Source: CAYOMP01 sp964405075 (lineage in GTDB: Bacteria; Bacillota; Clostridia; Lachnospirales; Lachnospiraceae). From it: a stretch of 36,346 nucleotides of DNA. Positions within the stretch are counted from its first letter, which is position 1. Each line of letters begins with the position of its first letter. Made by a program: the position numbers and the translations under genes. This document shows positions 9,700-16,778 of the stretch, in pieces. The DNA lies in NCBI GenBank assembly GCA_964405075.1, contig CAYOMP010000014.1, positions 1 through 36,346 on the forward strand, read 5' to 3'. Under the pieces are notes generated by a model. That model saw nothing but the letters and a program-made list of their open reading frames with translations. It had not been told where the DNA came from and did not search any database.

Positions 9700-9724
9700 T
9701 TTTTTCCTCGTTGCTGGCGTAAAC
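9700..9724 (-). repeat. dispersed intergenic repeat, copy 2 (core only)
   Basis: On the minus strand it reads TTTACGCCAGCAACGAGG followed by an A-run. The 18-nt core is nearly identical to copies 4 and 5. It directly follows the fucI terminator hairpin. Confidence 0.55.
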
Positions 9725-9726
9725 TA

Positions 9727-9774
9727 AATATGCCCCAAAGTTTATATTTATTATATATTACTTTGAGGCATATT
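9727..9774 (-). terminator. fucI terminator
   Basis: The arms AATATGCC-C-CAAAGT and ACTTTG-A-GGCATATT pair over 14 of 15 positions with an 18-nt AT-rich loop. The minus-strand flank is T-rich but interrupted. It lies 66 nt past the fucI stop. Confidence 0.6.
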
Positions 9775-9839
9775 TTAATTATAAATTCATTATTCCTTTA
9801 CCTACACTATGTCAATATTATTAATTATTTTATAACCAA

Positions 9840-11642
9840 CTATCTAATATTTTTGTACATTGGACCGTAAGCCTGACATGCTCTATAATCAGCGCCTTCT
9901 TTATCCATTCCAAATGCATTCCAGCTAGCTGGTCTGAAGATTTTTTCTTCTGGAACATTATGCATACATACTGGAATTCTAAGTATTGAACAAAGAGTAA
10001 TTAAGTCAGCACCTACATGACCGTAACTAATTGCACCATGGTTAGCTCCCCAGTTATTCATTACATCATAAGCTGTCTTAAATGCACCTTCTCCTGTAAC
10101 TCTTGGTGCAAACCAAGTACATGGCCAAGTATAGTCTGTTCTCTTCCACAATGCATCTGATACTTCATCTGGAAGATTAACTGTCCAACCCTCAGCAATC
10201 TGAAGAACTGGTCCTAAGCCTTTAACAATATTTAATCTTATCATTGTACATGGCATTTCGCTTCTTGTTAAGAATCTTGATGAATATCCGCCACCTCTGA
10301 AATATCCCTGATCGGCTGCATTCCATGTAGTAGCGTCCAAACATGCTTTGATGTCTTTGTCTGTCATTTCCCAGAATGGTTTGATTACACCATTTCCATT
10401 TTCATCTTTTGCTTCACCACAAGCGTCAAGACAAGCTGCACCAGAGTTAATTAAGTGGATGAAACCGCCTGCTTCTTTAGCAACACCTTCTAACTCGTAT
10501 CCAGTAGCTTTTTCTACAGCTTCCGGACTCCAGTAAGTTCTAACATCTGCAAAAATCTGTGCTCTGTTTGTAAGAAGCTTTAAGAATAACATTCCCAAAC
10601 CATTTAATGTATCATTTTCAGTTGCAAGAACATAAGGTTCTCTAGCACCTTCCCAGTCAAACGAAGTATTAAGCATTGCTTCTGGGAAATCTGCATTTGG
10701 ATAGAAGTCAGTCCATTGTCTTTGTCCCTGGAAACCAGCTGCAATAGCATTGTGACCAACTTTTTCCTCTTCACATCCATCTGGTAAATTTTCATTACCA
10801 TTCATTAAGTCTTTGATGATACACATCATCTTAACTACAAATTCCCAATCTTTTTCTTTCTCTTCTGGAGATTTCTGTGCATAATCCGGATTCTTATCAA
10901 ATCCTTCTTTACAATATTTCTTAGTCCATTCTAAAGCTTTCTTATATTCTTTTTCATCATAAATGCCCTGTGACATTCTTCTGATAATTTCAACTTCGTC
11001 TACTGATTCTACTCTCATTCCTAAGTATTCTTCGATAAAATCTGAATTAATAATTGAACCAGCAATACCCATACAAATTGAACCAATCTGCAAGTATGAT
11101 TTACCACGCATTGTTGCTGCTGCAACTGCCGCACGACCAAATCTAAGTAATTTTTCTTTTACATCTTCTGGAATTTCTGTATCGTCAGCATTTTGTACAT
11201 CATGACCATAGATTCCAAATGCAGGTAAACCTTTCTGTGCATGACCTGCTAAAACAGCTGCCAAATATACAGCCCCTGGTCTTTCAGTTCCATTAAATCC
11301 CCAAACACCTTTTATTGTCATTGGGTCCATATCCATTGTTTCAGAGCCATAACACCAACATGGAGTTACAGTAAGTGTAATATCAACACCTGCTTTTTTA
11401 AACTTATCAGCACAGGCTGCTGCTTCAGCAACACGACCAATTGTAGTATCAGCTATAATTACTTTTACATGTTCACCATTAGAATACTTTATATTTTCTT
11501 CAAACAATTTAGCGGCAGCCTTTGCCATATTCATTGTCTGTTCTTCTAATGATTCTCTTACCTTTAACATTCCACGTCTTCCATCAATTGTTGGTCTGAT
11601 ACCAATTACAGGATAATCTCCAATTAATCTGCTTTTTGCCAT
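9840..11642 (-). CDS. fucI: L-fucose isomerase
   Basis: This 600-residue cytoplasmic Mn-dependent ketol isomerase converts L-fucose to L-fuculose (often also D-arabinose to D-ribulose). Length and sequence match FucI throughout. N-terminal IGIRPTIDGRRGMLKVRESLE, RVAEAAACADKF and GTERPGAVYLAA are present. The metal-binding Glu lies in ATENDTLNGLG, the Asp in IFADVRTYWSPEAV, and the C-terminal His in GANHGAISYGHVG. The ribosome binding site is GGAGGG, 8 nt before the ATG. It is transcribed alone with its own terminator. Together with fucU it defines the locus as a fucose pathway; fucK and fucA are absent from the window. Confidence 0.96.
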   Translation of the reverse strand: MAKSRLIGDYPVIGIRPTIDGRRGMLKVRESLEEQTMNMAKAAAKLFEENIKYSNGEHVKVIIADTTIGRVAEAAACADKFKKAGVDITLTVTPCWCYGSETMDMDPMTIKGVWGFNGTERPGAVYLAAVLAGHAQKGLPAFGIYGHDVQNADDTEIPEDVKEKLLRFGRAAVAAATMRGKSYLQIGSICMGIAGSIINSDFIEEYLGMRVESVDEVEIIRRMSQGIYDEKEYKKALEWTKKYCKEGFDKNPDYAQKSPEEKEKDWEFVVKMMCIIKDLMNGNENLPDGCEEEKVGHNAIAAGFQGQRQWTDFYPNADFPEAMLNTSFDWEGAREPYVLATENDTLNGLGMLFLKLLTNRAQIFADVRTYWSPEAVEKATGYELEGVAKEAGGFIHLINSGAACLDACGEAKDENGNGVIKPFWEMTDKDIKACLDATTWNAADQGYFRGGGYSSRFLTRSEMPCTMIRLNIVKGLGPVLQIAEGWTVNLPDEVSDALWKRTDYTWPCTWFAPRVTGEGAFKTAYDVMNNWGANHGAISYGHVGADLITLCSILRIPVCMHNVPEEKIFRPASWNAFGMDKEGADYRACQAYGPMYKNIR

Positions 11643-11676
11643 ATTTTAAACCCTCCATTTAAAAATTGCATAATAT

Positions 11677-11744
11677 ACACAAAACAATTTTAGTCCACCT
11701 CCCACAGTAAACCTTTATGTAAAACCTTCTCCTGTGTTTTGTGT
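11677..11744. promoter_or_regulatory. inverted-repeat operator pair between fucI and the araC-type gene
   Basis: Perfect 10-bp inverted half-sites ACACAAAACA (11677-11686) and TGTTTTGTGT (11735-11744) lie 58 nt apart, centre to centre, in the divergent fucI/AraC promoter region. The same TTTTGTGTAA core occurs before the transporter operon (4826-4838). They are candidate binding sites for the AraC-type protein or the YesN-type regulator. Confidence 0.45.
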
Positions 11745-11919
11745 AATATTACTATGTTTTTTTAGTTTTTATGTTTCTTGATATACTAATTGTATAGTTG
11801 TTATCCGTTTTTTGCTCGCAATTTTATGTGAATTTATGGACATTTTTTGTGATTATGATATAATTTTTATTGAATTCGTAATTACTATTAGGTATTTAGC
11901 ACTAAGAAAGGACAAATTT

Positions 11920-12855
11920 ATGAAAGCATTTCACGAAATTAGAAAATATGACTCTGATTTTATGGTATGGCATTCTTCATATACAGATATTAGTTTTCTT
12001 GCTCATTGGCATAACGAAATAGAATTTATATACGTTCGTAATGGAGAAGCTCAGATAAGTATAGATGATAATATTTTCACAGCACATAAAGGAGATTTAA
12101 TAATTTGTGACAGCGGTAGCATTCATTACAGCGATTCCTACGAAATGAAGAATTCACTTGACTTTATTGTATTTGACCCAAGTGTAGTTTCCCTTTCATC
12201 AGTCTACGAATCCGCAAATTTTGTCCACCCATTAATTACAAGTGACAAATTGGAAGAACTGGGGCTCACTCACAAATTTAATGATTTGCTTAATTTAGTT
12301 GCTAACGAATTGAATTTGCGAGACCCTTATTATAAAGAAATAGTTACAGCAAAGCTTATGGAATTTTGGTATTTATTAAAACGCTATATTCCAAGAAATA
12401 CAGAAAAAACTTCATTGGACGGAAAACGCTCTATTTTTCTGTACGATATGCAGCAACTACTGGAATATATTGATGAACATTACAACGAACCTATTTCTCT
12501 AAAATTTGCTGCTGACAAATTAGGTTTTTCAGAAAGTCATTTTTCAAAAATATTTAAAAAAATGATGGGTATTAACTTTGTAACTTATATGAACATGGTT
12601 AGAATAGAACATTCTATTGAAATGCTAAAAAACAGTGCAAACAAAATTACGGATATTGCCTTTAGTTGTGGTTTTAACAATATTCGCAGCTTTAACAGAG
12701 TATTTAAGGATATAACCGGAGTTACTCCCAGTGTTTTTTTAGAATCCCCGGAATATTCTACCTATAACCTTACATATTTCAAGAGAAAAACTAATTCTCA
12801 ACAGGTATCCGATAACGAATCCTGTACATGGATTAGTAATAGTGAGAAATTATAA
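11920..12855 (+). CDS. AraC family transcriptional regulator
   Basis: This 311-residue regulator starts at the ATG at 11920, chosen because AGAAAGGA stands 7 nt upstream; an upstream TTG extension (11812) has no ribosome binding site. The N-terminal half is a cupin-type sugar-sensing domain (HWHNEIEFIYVRNGEAQISI, HKGDLIICDSGSIHY). The C-terminal AraC domain has two helix-turn-helix units, SLKFAADKLGFSESHFSKIF and ITDIAFSCGFNNIRSFNRVF, ending with GVTPSVFL. It is divergent from fucI and probably regulates it through the inverted half-sites in the shared upstream region. The effector is likely a fucose pathway sugar, by inference. Confidence 0.9.
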   Translation: MKAFHEIRKYDSDFMVWHSSYTDISFLAHWHNEIEFIYVRNGEAQISIDDNIFTAHKGDLIICDSGSIHYSDSYEMKNSLDFIVFDPSVVSLSSVYESANFVHPLITSDKLEELGLTHKFNDLLNLVANELNLRDPYYKEIVTAKLMEFWYLLKRYIPRNTEKTSLDGKRSIFLYDMQQLLEYIDEHYNEPISLKFAADKLGFSESHFSKIFKKMMGINFVTYMNMVRIEHSIEMLKNSANKITDIAFSCGFNNIRSFNRVFKDITGVTPSVFLESPEYSTYNLTYFKRKTNSQQVSDNESCTWISNSEKL

Positions 12856-12860
12856 GAACA

Positions 12861-12884
12861 AAGAATGTGCCTTGGCACATTCTT
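12861..12884 (+). terminator. hairpin after the araC-type gene
   Basis: A perfect 11-bp palindromic stem (AAGAATGTGCC / GGCACATTCTT) with a TT centre starts 6 nt past the stop codon. No T-run follows directly. A second perfect 10-bp hairpin (TTTTGCGGCA / TGCCGCAAAA, 12904-12929) lies just downstream in a locally GC-rich patch. Confidence 0.5.
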
Positions 12885-12984
12885 GCGCCACTTTTGCGTC
12901 GCATTTTGCGGCATTTATCTGCCGCAAAAGCGCGCGCATCTTCACGGAGCGTTTTATTTTATATGAAAGAACTTTCCCATCAAA

Positions 12985-13038
12985 TAAAAAGGTACCTACT
13001 ATTTATCTAAAGCATCATAAATAGCAAGCACCTTTTTT
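12985..13038 (-). terminator. bidirectional terminator between araC-type gene and upp
   Basis: An outer stem AAAAGGT/ACCTTTT and an inner stem CTATTTA/TAAATAG form an interrupted long hairpin with A-run and T-run flanks on its two sides. It lies just past the upp stop on the minus strand. Confidence 0.55.
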
Positions 13039-13048
13039 CATTTTCTAA

Positions 13049-13655
13049 TTATTTTGTTCCAAAAATTCTATCTCCGGCATCCCCTAAACCTGGTACTATA
13101 TACCCATGGTCATTCAAATGTTCATCTAATGCACCAACATAAACATCCACATCAGGATGTGCCTCTTCCATAGCTTTTATTCCTTCCGGGGCAGCAATAA
13201 TACACATAAAATGAATTTTCTTAACCCCTTTTTCCTTTAATAACTGAATTGCTGCCACTGACGAACCACCTGTTGCAAGCATTGGATCTACAACAAATAC
13301 TTCTCGTTCAGCACAGTCCTGCGGTAATTTTGAATAGTATTCCACTGGTTTTAATGTTTCTGGATCTCTATACAATCCGATATGTCCAACCTTAGCTGCA
13401 GGAATCATAGCAAGCATACCATCTACCATTCCTAAACCAGCTCTAAGAATTGGAATTACTGCCAATTTTTTACCCTGTAACTCTTTTACTGTAGTTTCAC
13501 AAATTGGCGTCTTAATAGTAACATCTTGAAGCTTCAANNNNNNNNNNTATTTCACTTATTAACTGTCTAAAATCCTTTGAGCCTGTTTCTTCTCTTCGGA
13601 TAATACCAATTTTATGCTGAATTAACGGGTGGTCCATAACTGTAACTTTTGACAT
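13049..13655 (-). CDS. upp: uracil phosphoribosyltransferase, interrupted by an assembly gap
   Basis: This enzyme makes UMP from uracil and PRPP. The true start is the ATG at 13655 (MSKVTVMDHPLIQHKIG..), preceded by GGAAAG. The frame runs 36 codons to 13548, is cut by a run of 10 N, and resumes with LKLQDVTIKTP for 162 codons to the stop. Family landmarks are PILRAGLGMVDGM, the PRPP-binding VVDPMLATGGS and the C-terminal HGYIVPGLGDAGDRIFGTK. Family alignment suggests about 11 missing residues, giving 209, the usual length. The N-run is a placeholder that is not a multiple of three, so the apparent frame break is not biological. Confidence 0.95.
13538..13547. other. assembly gap (10 N)
   Basis: Ten undetermined bases lie inside upp. 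Comparison with family members implies that about 33 nt are missing. Confidence 0.97.
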
Positions 13656-13736
13656 ACGCACTCTTTCCTTTTCCTTTTAATATTTAACACAGAACACTCT
13701 TGACTTTAGTCATGAGATGAATGTGATAATTAATTT

Positions 13737-14630
13737 TTAATCTTCAATTAACGAAATTCTTCTAATATGTCTTTCATCATTAGAAAATTCTGTATTTAAA
13801 AATGTATCTACTACTTTAATAGCATGTCCAGGTCCAATAACTCTTGCTCCCATTGCTAACACATTTGCATCATTATGTAATCTGGTAGCTTCTGCACTAA
13901 AGCAGTCATGACAAAGGGCCGCTCTAACACCTTTTATTTTATTTGCTGCAATAGAAATTCCAATTCCTGTTCCGCAAATTATAATTCCCTTTTCACATTC
14001 TCCACTGGCTACAGCCTCAGCTACAGCTTTTCCATATATAGGATAGTCACATGCTTCTTCATTATAACAGCCAAAGTCTTTATATTCATATCCTTTTGAT
14101 TCAAGATATGTAATTACCTCCTGTTTTAACTGATATCCACCGTGATCGCAACCTAAAGCTATCATTTGCTTTTCCTCCTTAAAGTTATATCTATTAATAA
14201 TTTTTTTTATTAAGTCAACTAATATTTCATAACACTTTCCATATTCCACTAATTCTCCACCATAGGGATTTGGCATAGTGCCATACATCTCTGCTACTTC
14301 TGATATTACAAATACATTCTTTGCATTTTCATAATCAGCATATATCTTATCCCTTTGTACCTCATCCATAGTAAAAATTAGTGTATCATCATCAAATTCA
14401 TCCGCGCTTAATTGAATAGAGATATGATCTGCCATAGACAAACCATTACATTTCAGAATCGCCTCGCATTTTGGATTAATTGGCTCTGGAAAATGTACCA
14501 CCAATCCTCTTGAATTAATTTCAACCCTTTTATTTTTACACATACTCCTCATTATGGCCTCTGCCATAGGAGCTCGTGCTGTATCATAATCACATACAAA
14601 AACTACTCTTTTTATTATACTCACTAGCAT
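13737..14630 (-). CDS. rpiB: YwlE-like phosphatase domain fused in frame to ribose-5-phosphate isomerase B
   Basis: The 297-residue reading frame holds a low-molecular-weight protein phosphatase-like domain (residues 1-150) and RpiB (156-297). The phosphatase domain keeps Cys13 and Arg19 of the CX5R loop (VCDYDTARAPMAE), but the usual GNxCRS residues are altered and the general-acid Asp of the DPYGG motif is Asn121 (MPNPYGG), so activity is doubtful. RpiB (ribose-5-P to ribulose-5-P) is intact: CDHGG, ICGTGIGISIAANK with the catalytic Cys, and LHNDANVLAMGARV. An AAGGAGG site (14174-14180) 8 nt before the internal ATG at 14165 means RpiB can also be made alone. Bacillus has ywlE and rpiB as separate neighbours in the same order. 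Confidence 0.88.
   Translation of the reverse strand: MLVSIIKRVVFVCDYDTARAPMAEAIMRSMCKNKRVEINSRGLVVHFPEPINPKCEAILKCNGLSMADHISIQLSADEFDDDTLIFTMDEVQRDKIYADYENAKNVFVISEVAEMYGTMPNPYGGELVEYGKCYEILVDLIKKIINRYNFKEEKQMIALGCDHGGYQLKQEVITYLESKGYEYKDFGCYNEEACDYPIYGKAVAEAVASGECEKGIIICGTGIGISIAANKIKGVRAALCHDCFSAEATRLHNDANVLAMGARVIGPGHAIKVVDTFLNTEFSNDERHIRRISLIED
14163..14180 (-). promoter_or_regulatory. internal ribosome binding site and start for RpiB
   Basis: AAGGAGG (14174-14180) lies with 8-nt spacing before ATG 14165-14163, inside the fused reading frame where it encodes the junction FKEEKQ. This is a textbook initiation site and predicts a free 142-residue RpiB. Confidence 0.8.
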
Positions 14631-14635
14631 GCCTC

Positions 14636-15688
14636 CTATACATGAATTATCTTATGTCCTGCTGCCTTCAATAATCTGTTCATAATTGCCATACCCATAT
14701 TTCCTTCATCAAAGCTTTCCGAGTAAATAAATTCCACTTCCAAATCATCAAACTTTCTTAATACATCATACAAATTATGACTTATTGAAACTTCATTTTC
14801 ACGAGTACCTATACTCATAACATTCCTACTATCATAACACATAATAGTCTCATCTGTACAAATTATTCCAACTTTTTTGCCATTTTGTTCCTTTTCTTTT
14901 GCCAGGCGGTTAATTTCTGCTACTACATCTTCACTCTTACCTTCAATTATAGTCAGATCTCCCTTAGGAGCATAATGCTTGTATTTCATACCTGGTGCCT
15001 TTGGCTTATCCTTAACATCACTGCCTTCAATTATAGCCTTATCGATAGTCACTTCACCAACTACTTCTTCTAACATTTCCTTAGTTATGTATCCCGGTCT
15101 TAAAATCATAGGAATATCACCAGTCACATCAACAATAGTAGATTCTATTCCTATACCAACCATTCCGCCATCTACTATCATATCTATTCTGCCACTTAAA
15201 TCATCAGCCACATGCTCTGCCTTAGTTGGACTAGGTCTTCCTGACGTATTAGCACTTGGTGCTGCTATATATCCACCACCCGCTTTTATTATCTCCAATG
15301 CTACCTTATGGTTAGGCATTCTAACCGCCACAGTTTCTAATCCTCCTGTAGTACCTAATGGAACAATTGGTGTTTTCTCAAATATCATTGTCAATGGACC
15401 CGGCCAAAACTTCTCAGCTAATTTTTTCCCTGACTCTGGGATATTAGCAACAATTTTGTCCAAAGCTCCTATTTCACAAATGTGAATAATCAGAGGATTA
15501 TCTGATGGTCTACCTTTTGCCGCATATATCTTTGCTGCTGCCTGTTCATCTAATCCGTTGGCTCCCAAACCATAAACCGTCTCTGTCGGAAAAGCTACCA
15601 ATCCACCTCTTTTTAATATTTCGCCAGCTTCTTCTATGACCTCTTTATTTATATTAACATCATCTGTTTTTCTAATTACTGTATCCAT
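14636..15688 (-). CDS. tsaC: L-threonylcarbamoyladenylate synthase (Sua5/YwlC/TsaC)
   Basis: This 350-residue enzyme makes threonylcarbamoyl-AMP from Thr, bicarbonate and ATP, the first step of t6A37 tRNA modification. The N-terminal YrdC domain (about 1-210) has RGGLVAFPTETVYGLGANG, KGRPSDNPLIIHI, KFWPGPLTMIF and the AAPSANTSGRPSPT loop. A C-terminal Sua5 domain of about 110 residues follows the linker around APGMKYKHYAPKGDL. Its length marks it as the two-domain Sua5/YwlC form rather than the short TsaC. The stop lies 5 nt before the YwlE-like/rpiB start, so the two are co-transcribed. Confidence 0.95.
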   Translation of the reverse strand: MDTVIRKTDDVNINKEVIEEAGEILKRGGLVAFPTETVYGLGANGLDEQAAAKIYAAKGRPSDNPLIIHICEIGALDKIVANIPESGKKLAEKFWPGPLTMIFEKTPIVPLGTTGGLETVAVRMPNHKVALEIIKAGGGYIAAPSANTSGRPSPTKAEHVADDLSGRIDMIVDGGMVGIGIESTIVDVTGDIPMILRPGYITKEMLEEVVGEVTIDKAIIEGSDVKDKPKAPGMKYKHYAPKGDLTIIEGKSEDVVAEINRLAKEKEQNGKKVGIICTDETIMCYDSRNVMSIGTRENEVSISHNLYDVLRKFDDLEVEFIYSESFDEGNMGMAIMNRLLKAAGHKIIHV

Positions 15689-15692
15689 TTTG

Positions 15693-15898
15693 CCTCCAAA
15701 ATTCAGACACTTCGTGCCTGTCGTACTTACCTTTCATTGAGTGCGATAAATTATAAGTTTATTTATTTCTTTTACCTCCAAAATCCAGATACTTTGTATC
15801 TGTCGTGCTACCGCACTTTTTGATTTTGTCGGTATCGCACCAGAAAAAGTAAATACTCACTTTGTTCGTGCTTACCTTTCTTTGAGTGCGATAATATA
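15693..15898. repeat. duplicated intergenic element with hairpins
   Basis: Unit A (15693-15754) starts CCTCCAAAATTCAGACACTT and ends with CTTACCTTTCATTGAGTGCG. Unit B repeats the first half (15775-15816, CCTCCAAAATCCAGATACTT) and the second half (15860-15898, CTTACCTTTCTTTGAGTGCG), but they are separated by a 43-nt insert. Each first half has a hairpin; in unit B it is perfect (CAGATAC-TTT-GTATCTG), in unit A one pair is broken. The insert can form a further stem between GTGCTACCG and CGGTATCGCAC. Confidence 0.7.
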
Positions 15899-15906
15899 AT
15901 ACACTC

Positions 15907-16602
15907 TTATGATGATTTTAGCAAATAGTTTATTACTCCCAAATGAATCGCCCAGGCTACTCTATCCTGATATTCTTCAGTAACTAAAAGCTTCGCTTCC
16001 TCAGGATTAGACAAAAAACCACATTCCACAATAATGGTTGGTGTAATACTTCTCTTCAAGATATAGTAATTACTATTCGCCTTAATCTGTCTGGTATTTT
16101 CTTTCCACAACTTATCTATTAACTGATTTTGAACTAATCCCGCCAATTCTTTTGATTCACTGGAACTAATGTAATAAAATACCTGTGCCCCTTTGGCAGA
16201 ACCTTGAGGAAAACTATTTTGATGTATACTTATAGTAATTGCCGATGCATTCTCCTCTATGATTTTGCATCGGCATTTCATGTCCTCTTTCTTTTTGTTT
16301 GATGCATTTGGTGAATATAGTCCTTCATCATCTGTTCTCGTCATAACCACATTTATATCTTCACATTCCAGATAATACGCTAATTTTTTAGCTATTTCCA
16401 AATTTATATCTTTTTCATAAGCACCGTTAATCCCTATTTTTCCCGGATCGGTACCACCATGTCCTGCATCAATTATTACTGTTTTCTTTCCATTATCAAT
16501 TTTTTCACTTTGTGTTTCTCTTACTGTTTGACTAACCAAAACTGCGCATAAACTAATTATCATTAGTAATGCCATTATTATTCCTATTCTTTGCTTCTTC
16601 AA
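15907..16602 (-). CDS. cwlD: N-acetylmuramoyl-L-alanine amidase, CwlD type
   Basis: This 231-residue amidase_3 enzyme cleaves peptide side chains from muramic acid; CwlD prepares muramic-delta-lactam in spore cortex. One N-terminal membrane segment or uncleaved signal covers about residues 7-24. Zinc-site residues are His48 (IDAGHGG), Glu63 (AYEKDINLE) and His127 (SIHQNS), and the catalytic Glu193 lies in VECGFLSNPEEA. Length and the single-domain layout match CwlD rather than multi-domain wall amidases. It stands alone between repeats and the GH18 gene. Its presence suggests a spore-forming lineage but does not prove sporulation. Confidence 0.88.
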   Translation of the reverse strand: MKKQRIGIIMALLMIISLCAVLVSQTVRETQSEKIDNGKKTVIIDAGHGGTDPGKIGINGAYEKDINLEIAKKLAYYLECEDINVVMTRTDDEGLYSPNASNKKKEDMKCRCKIIEENASAITISIHQNSFPQGSAKGAQVFYYISSSESKELAGLVQNQLIDKLWKENTRQIKANSNYYILKRSITPTIIVECGFLSNPEEAKLLVTEEYQDRVAWAIHLGVINYLLKSS

Positions 16603-16778
16603 ACAATACCTCTAATATTTATTCCTTATAATATATGCATATACTATTATTTTAATGATGTCAGTTACAAAAGGTTTTGTATCTAAAATATAAGTTACTC
16701 CAAATTCAAAACTTGCTTTCACATTCATCACACAACTAAAGTCACGCTTTTTTTCGTCAAATCATAAAGAGTGTTTTC

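Larger units (their letters stand above)
9480..9839. other. intergenic region between the sensor operon and fucI
   Basis: No gene is supported. The stretch carries the leader of the sensor operon (no clear -35/-10 pair recognised), copy 2 of the dispersed repeat (9700-9724) and the fucI terminator hairpin (9727-9774). Confidence 0.5.

Noticed and set aside
11812..11919. N-terminal extension of the AraC-type regulator from a TTG
   Set aside because: No ribosome binding site precedes it and the extra residues are not part of the cupin domain.
4738..11919. Catabolite-repression (cre) sites upstream of the fuc genes
   Set aside because: No stretch close to the TGWAANCGNTNWCA pattern was found in the promoter regions by eye.
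12861..12960. GC-rich hairpin patch after the araC-type gene considered as a sixth copy of the dispersed repeat or a small RNA gene
   Set aside because: It shares no alignable core with the repeat copies, and the two simple hairpins are enough to explain it as 3'-end structure.
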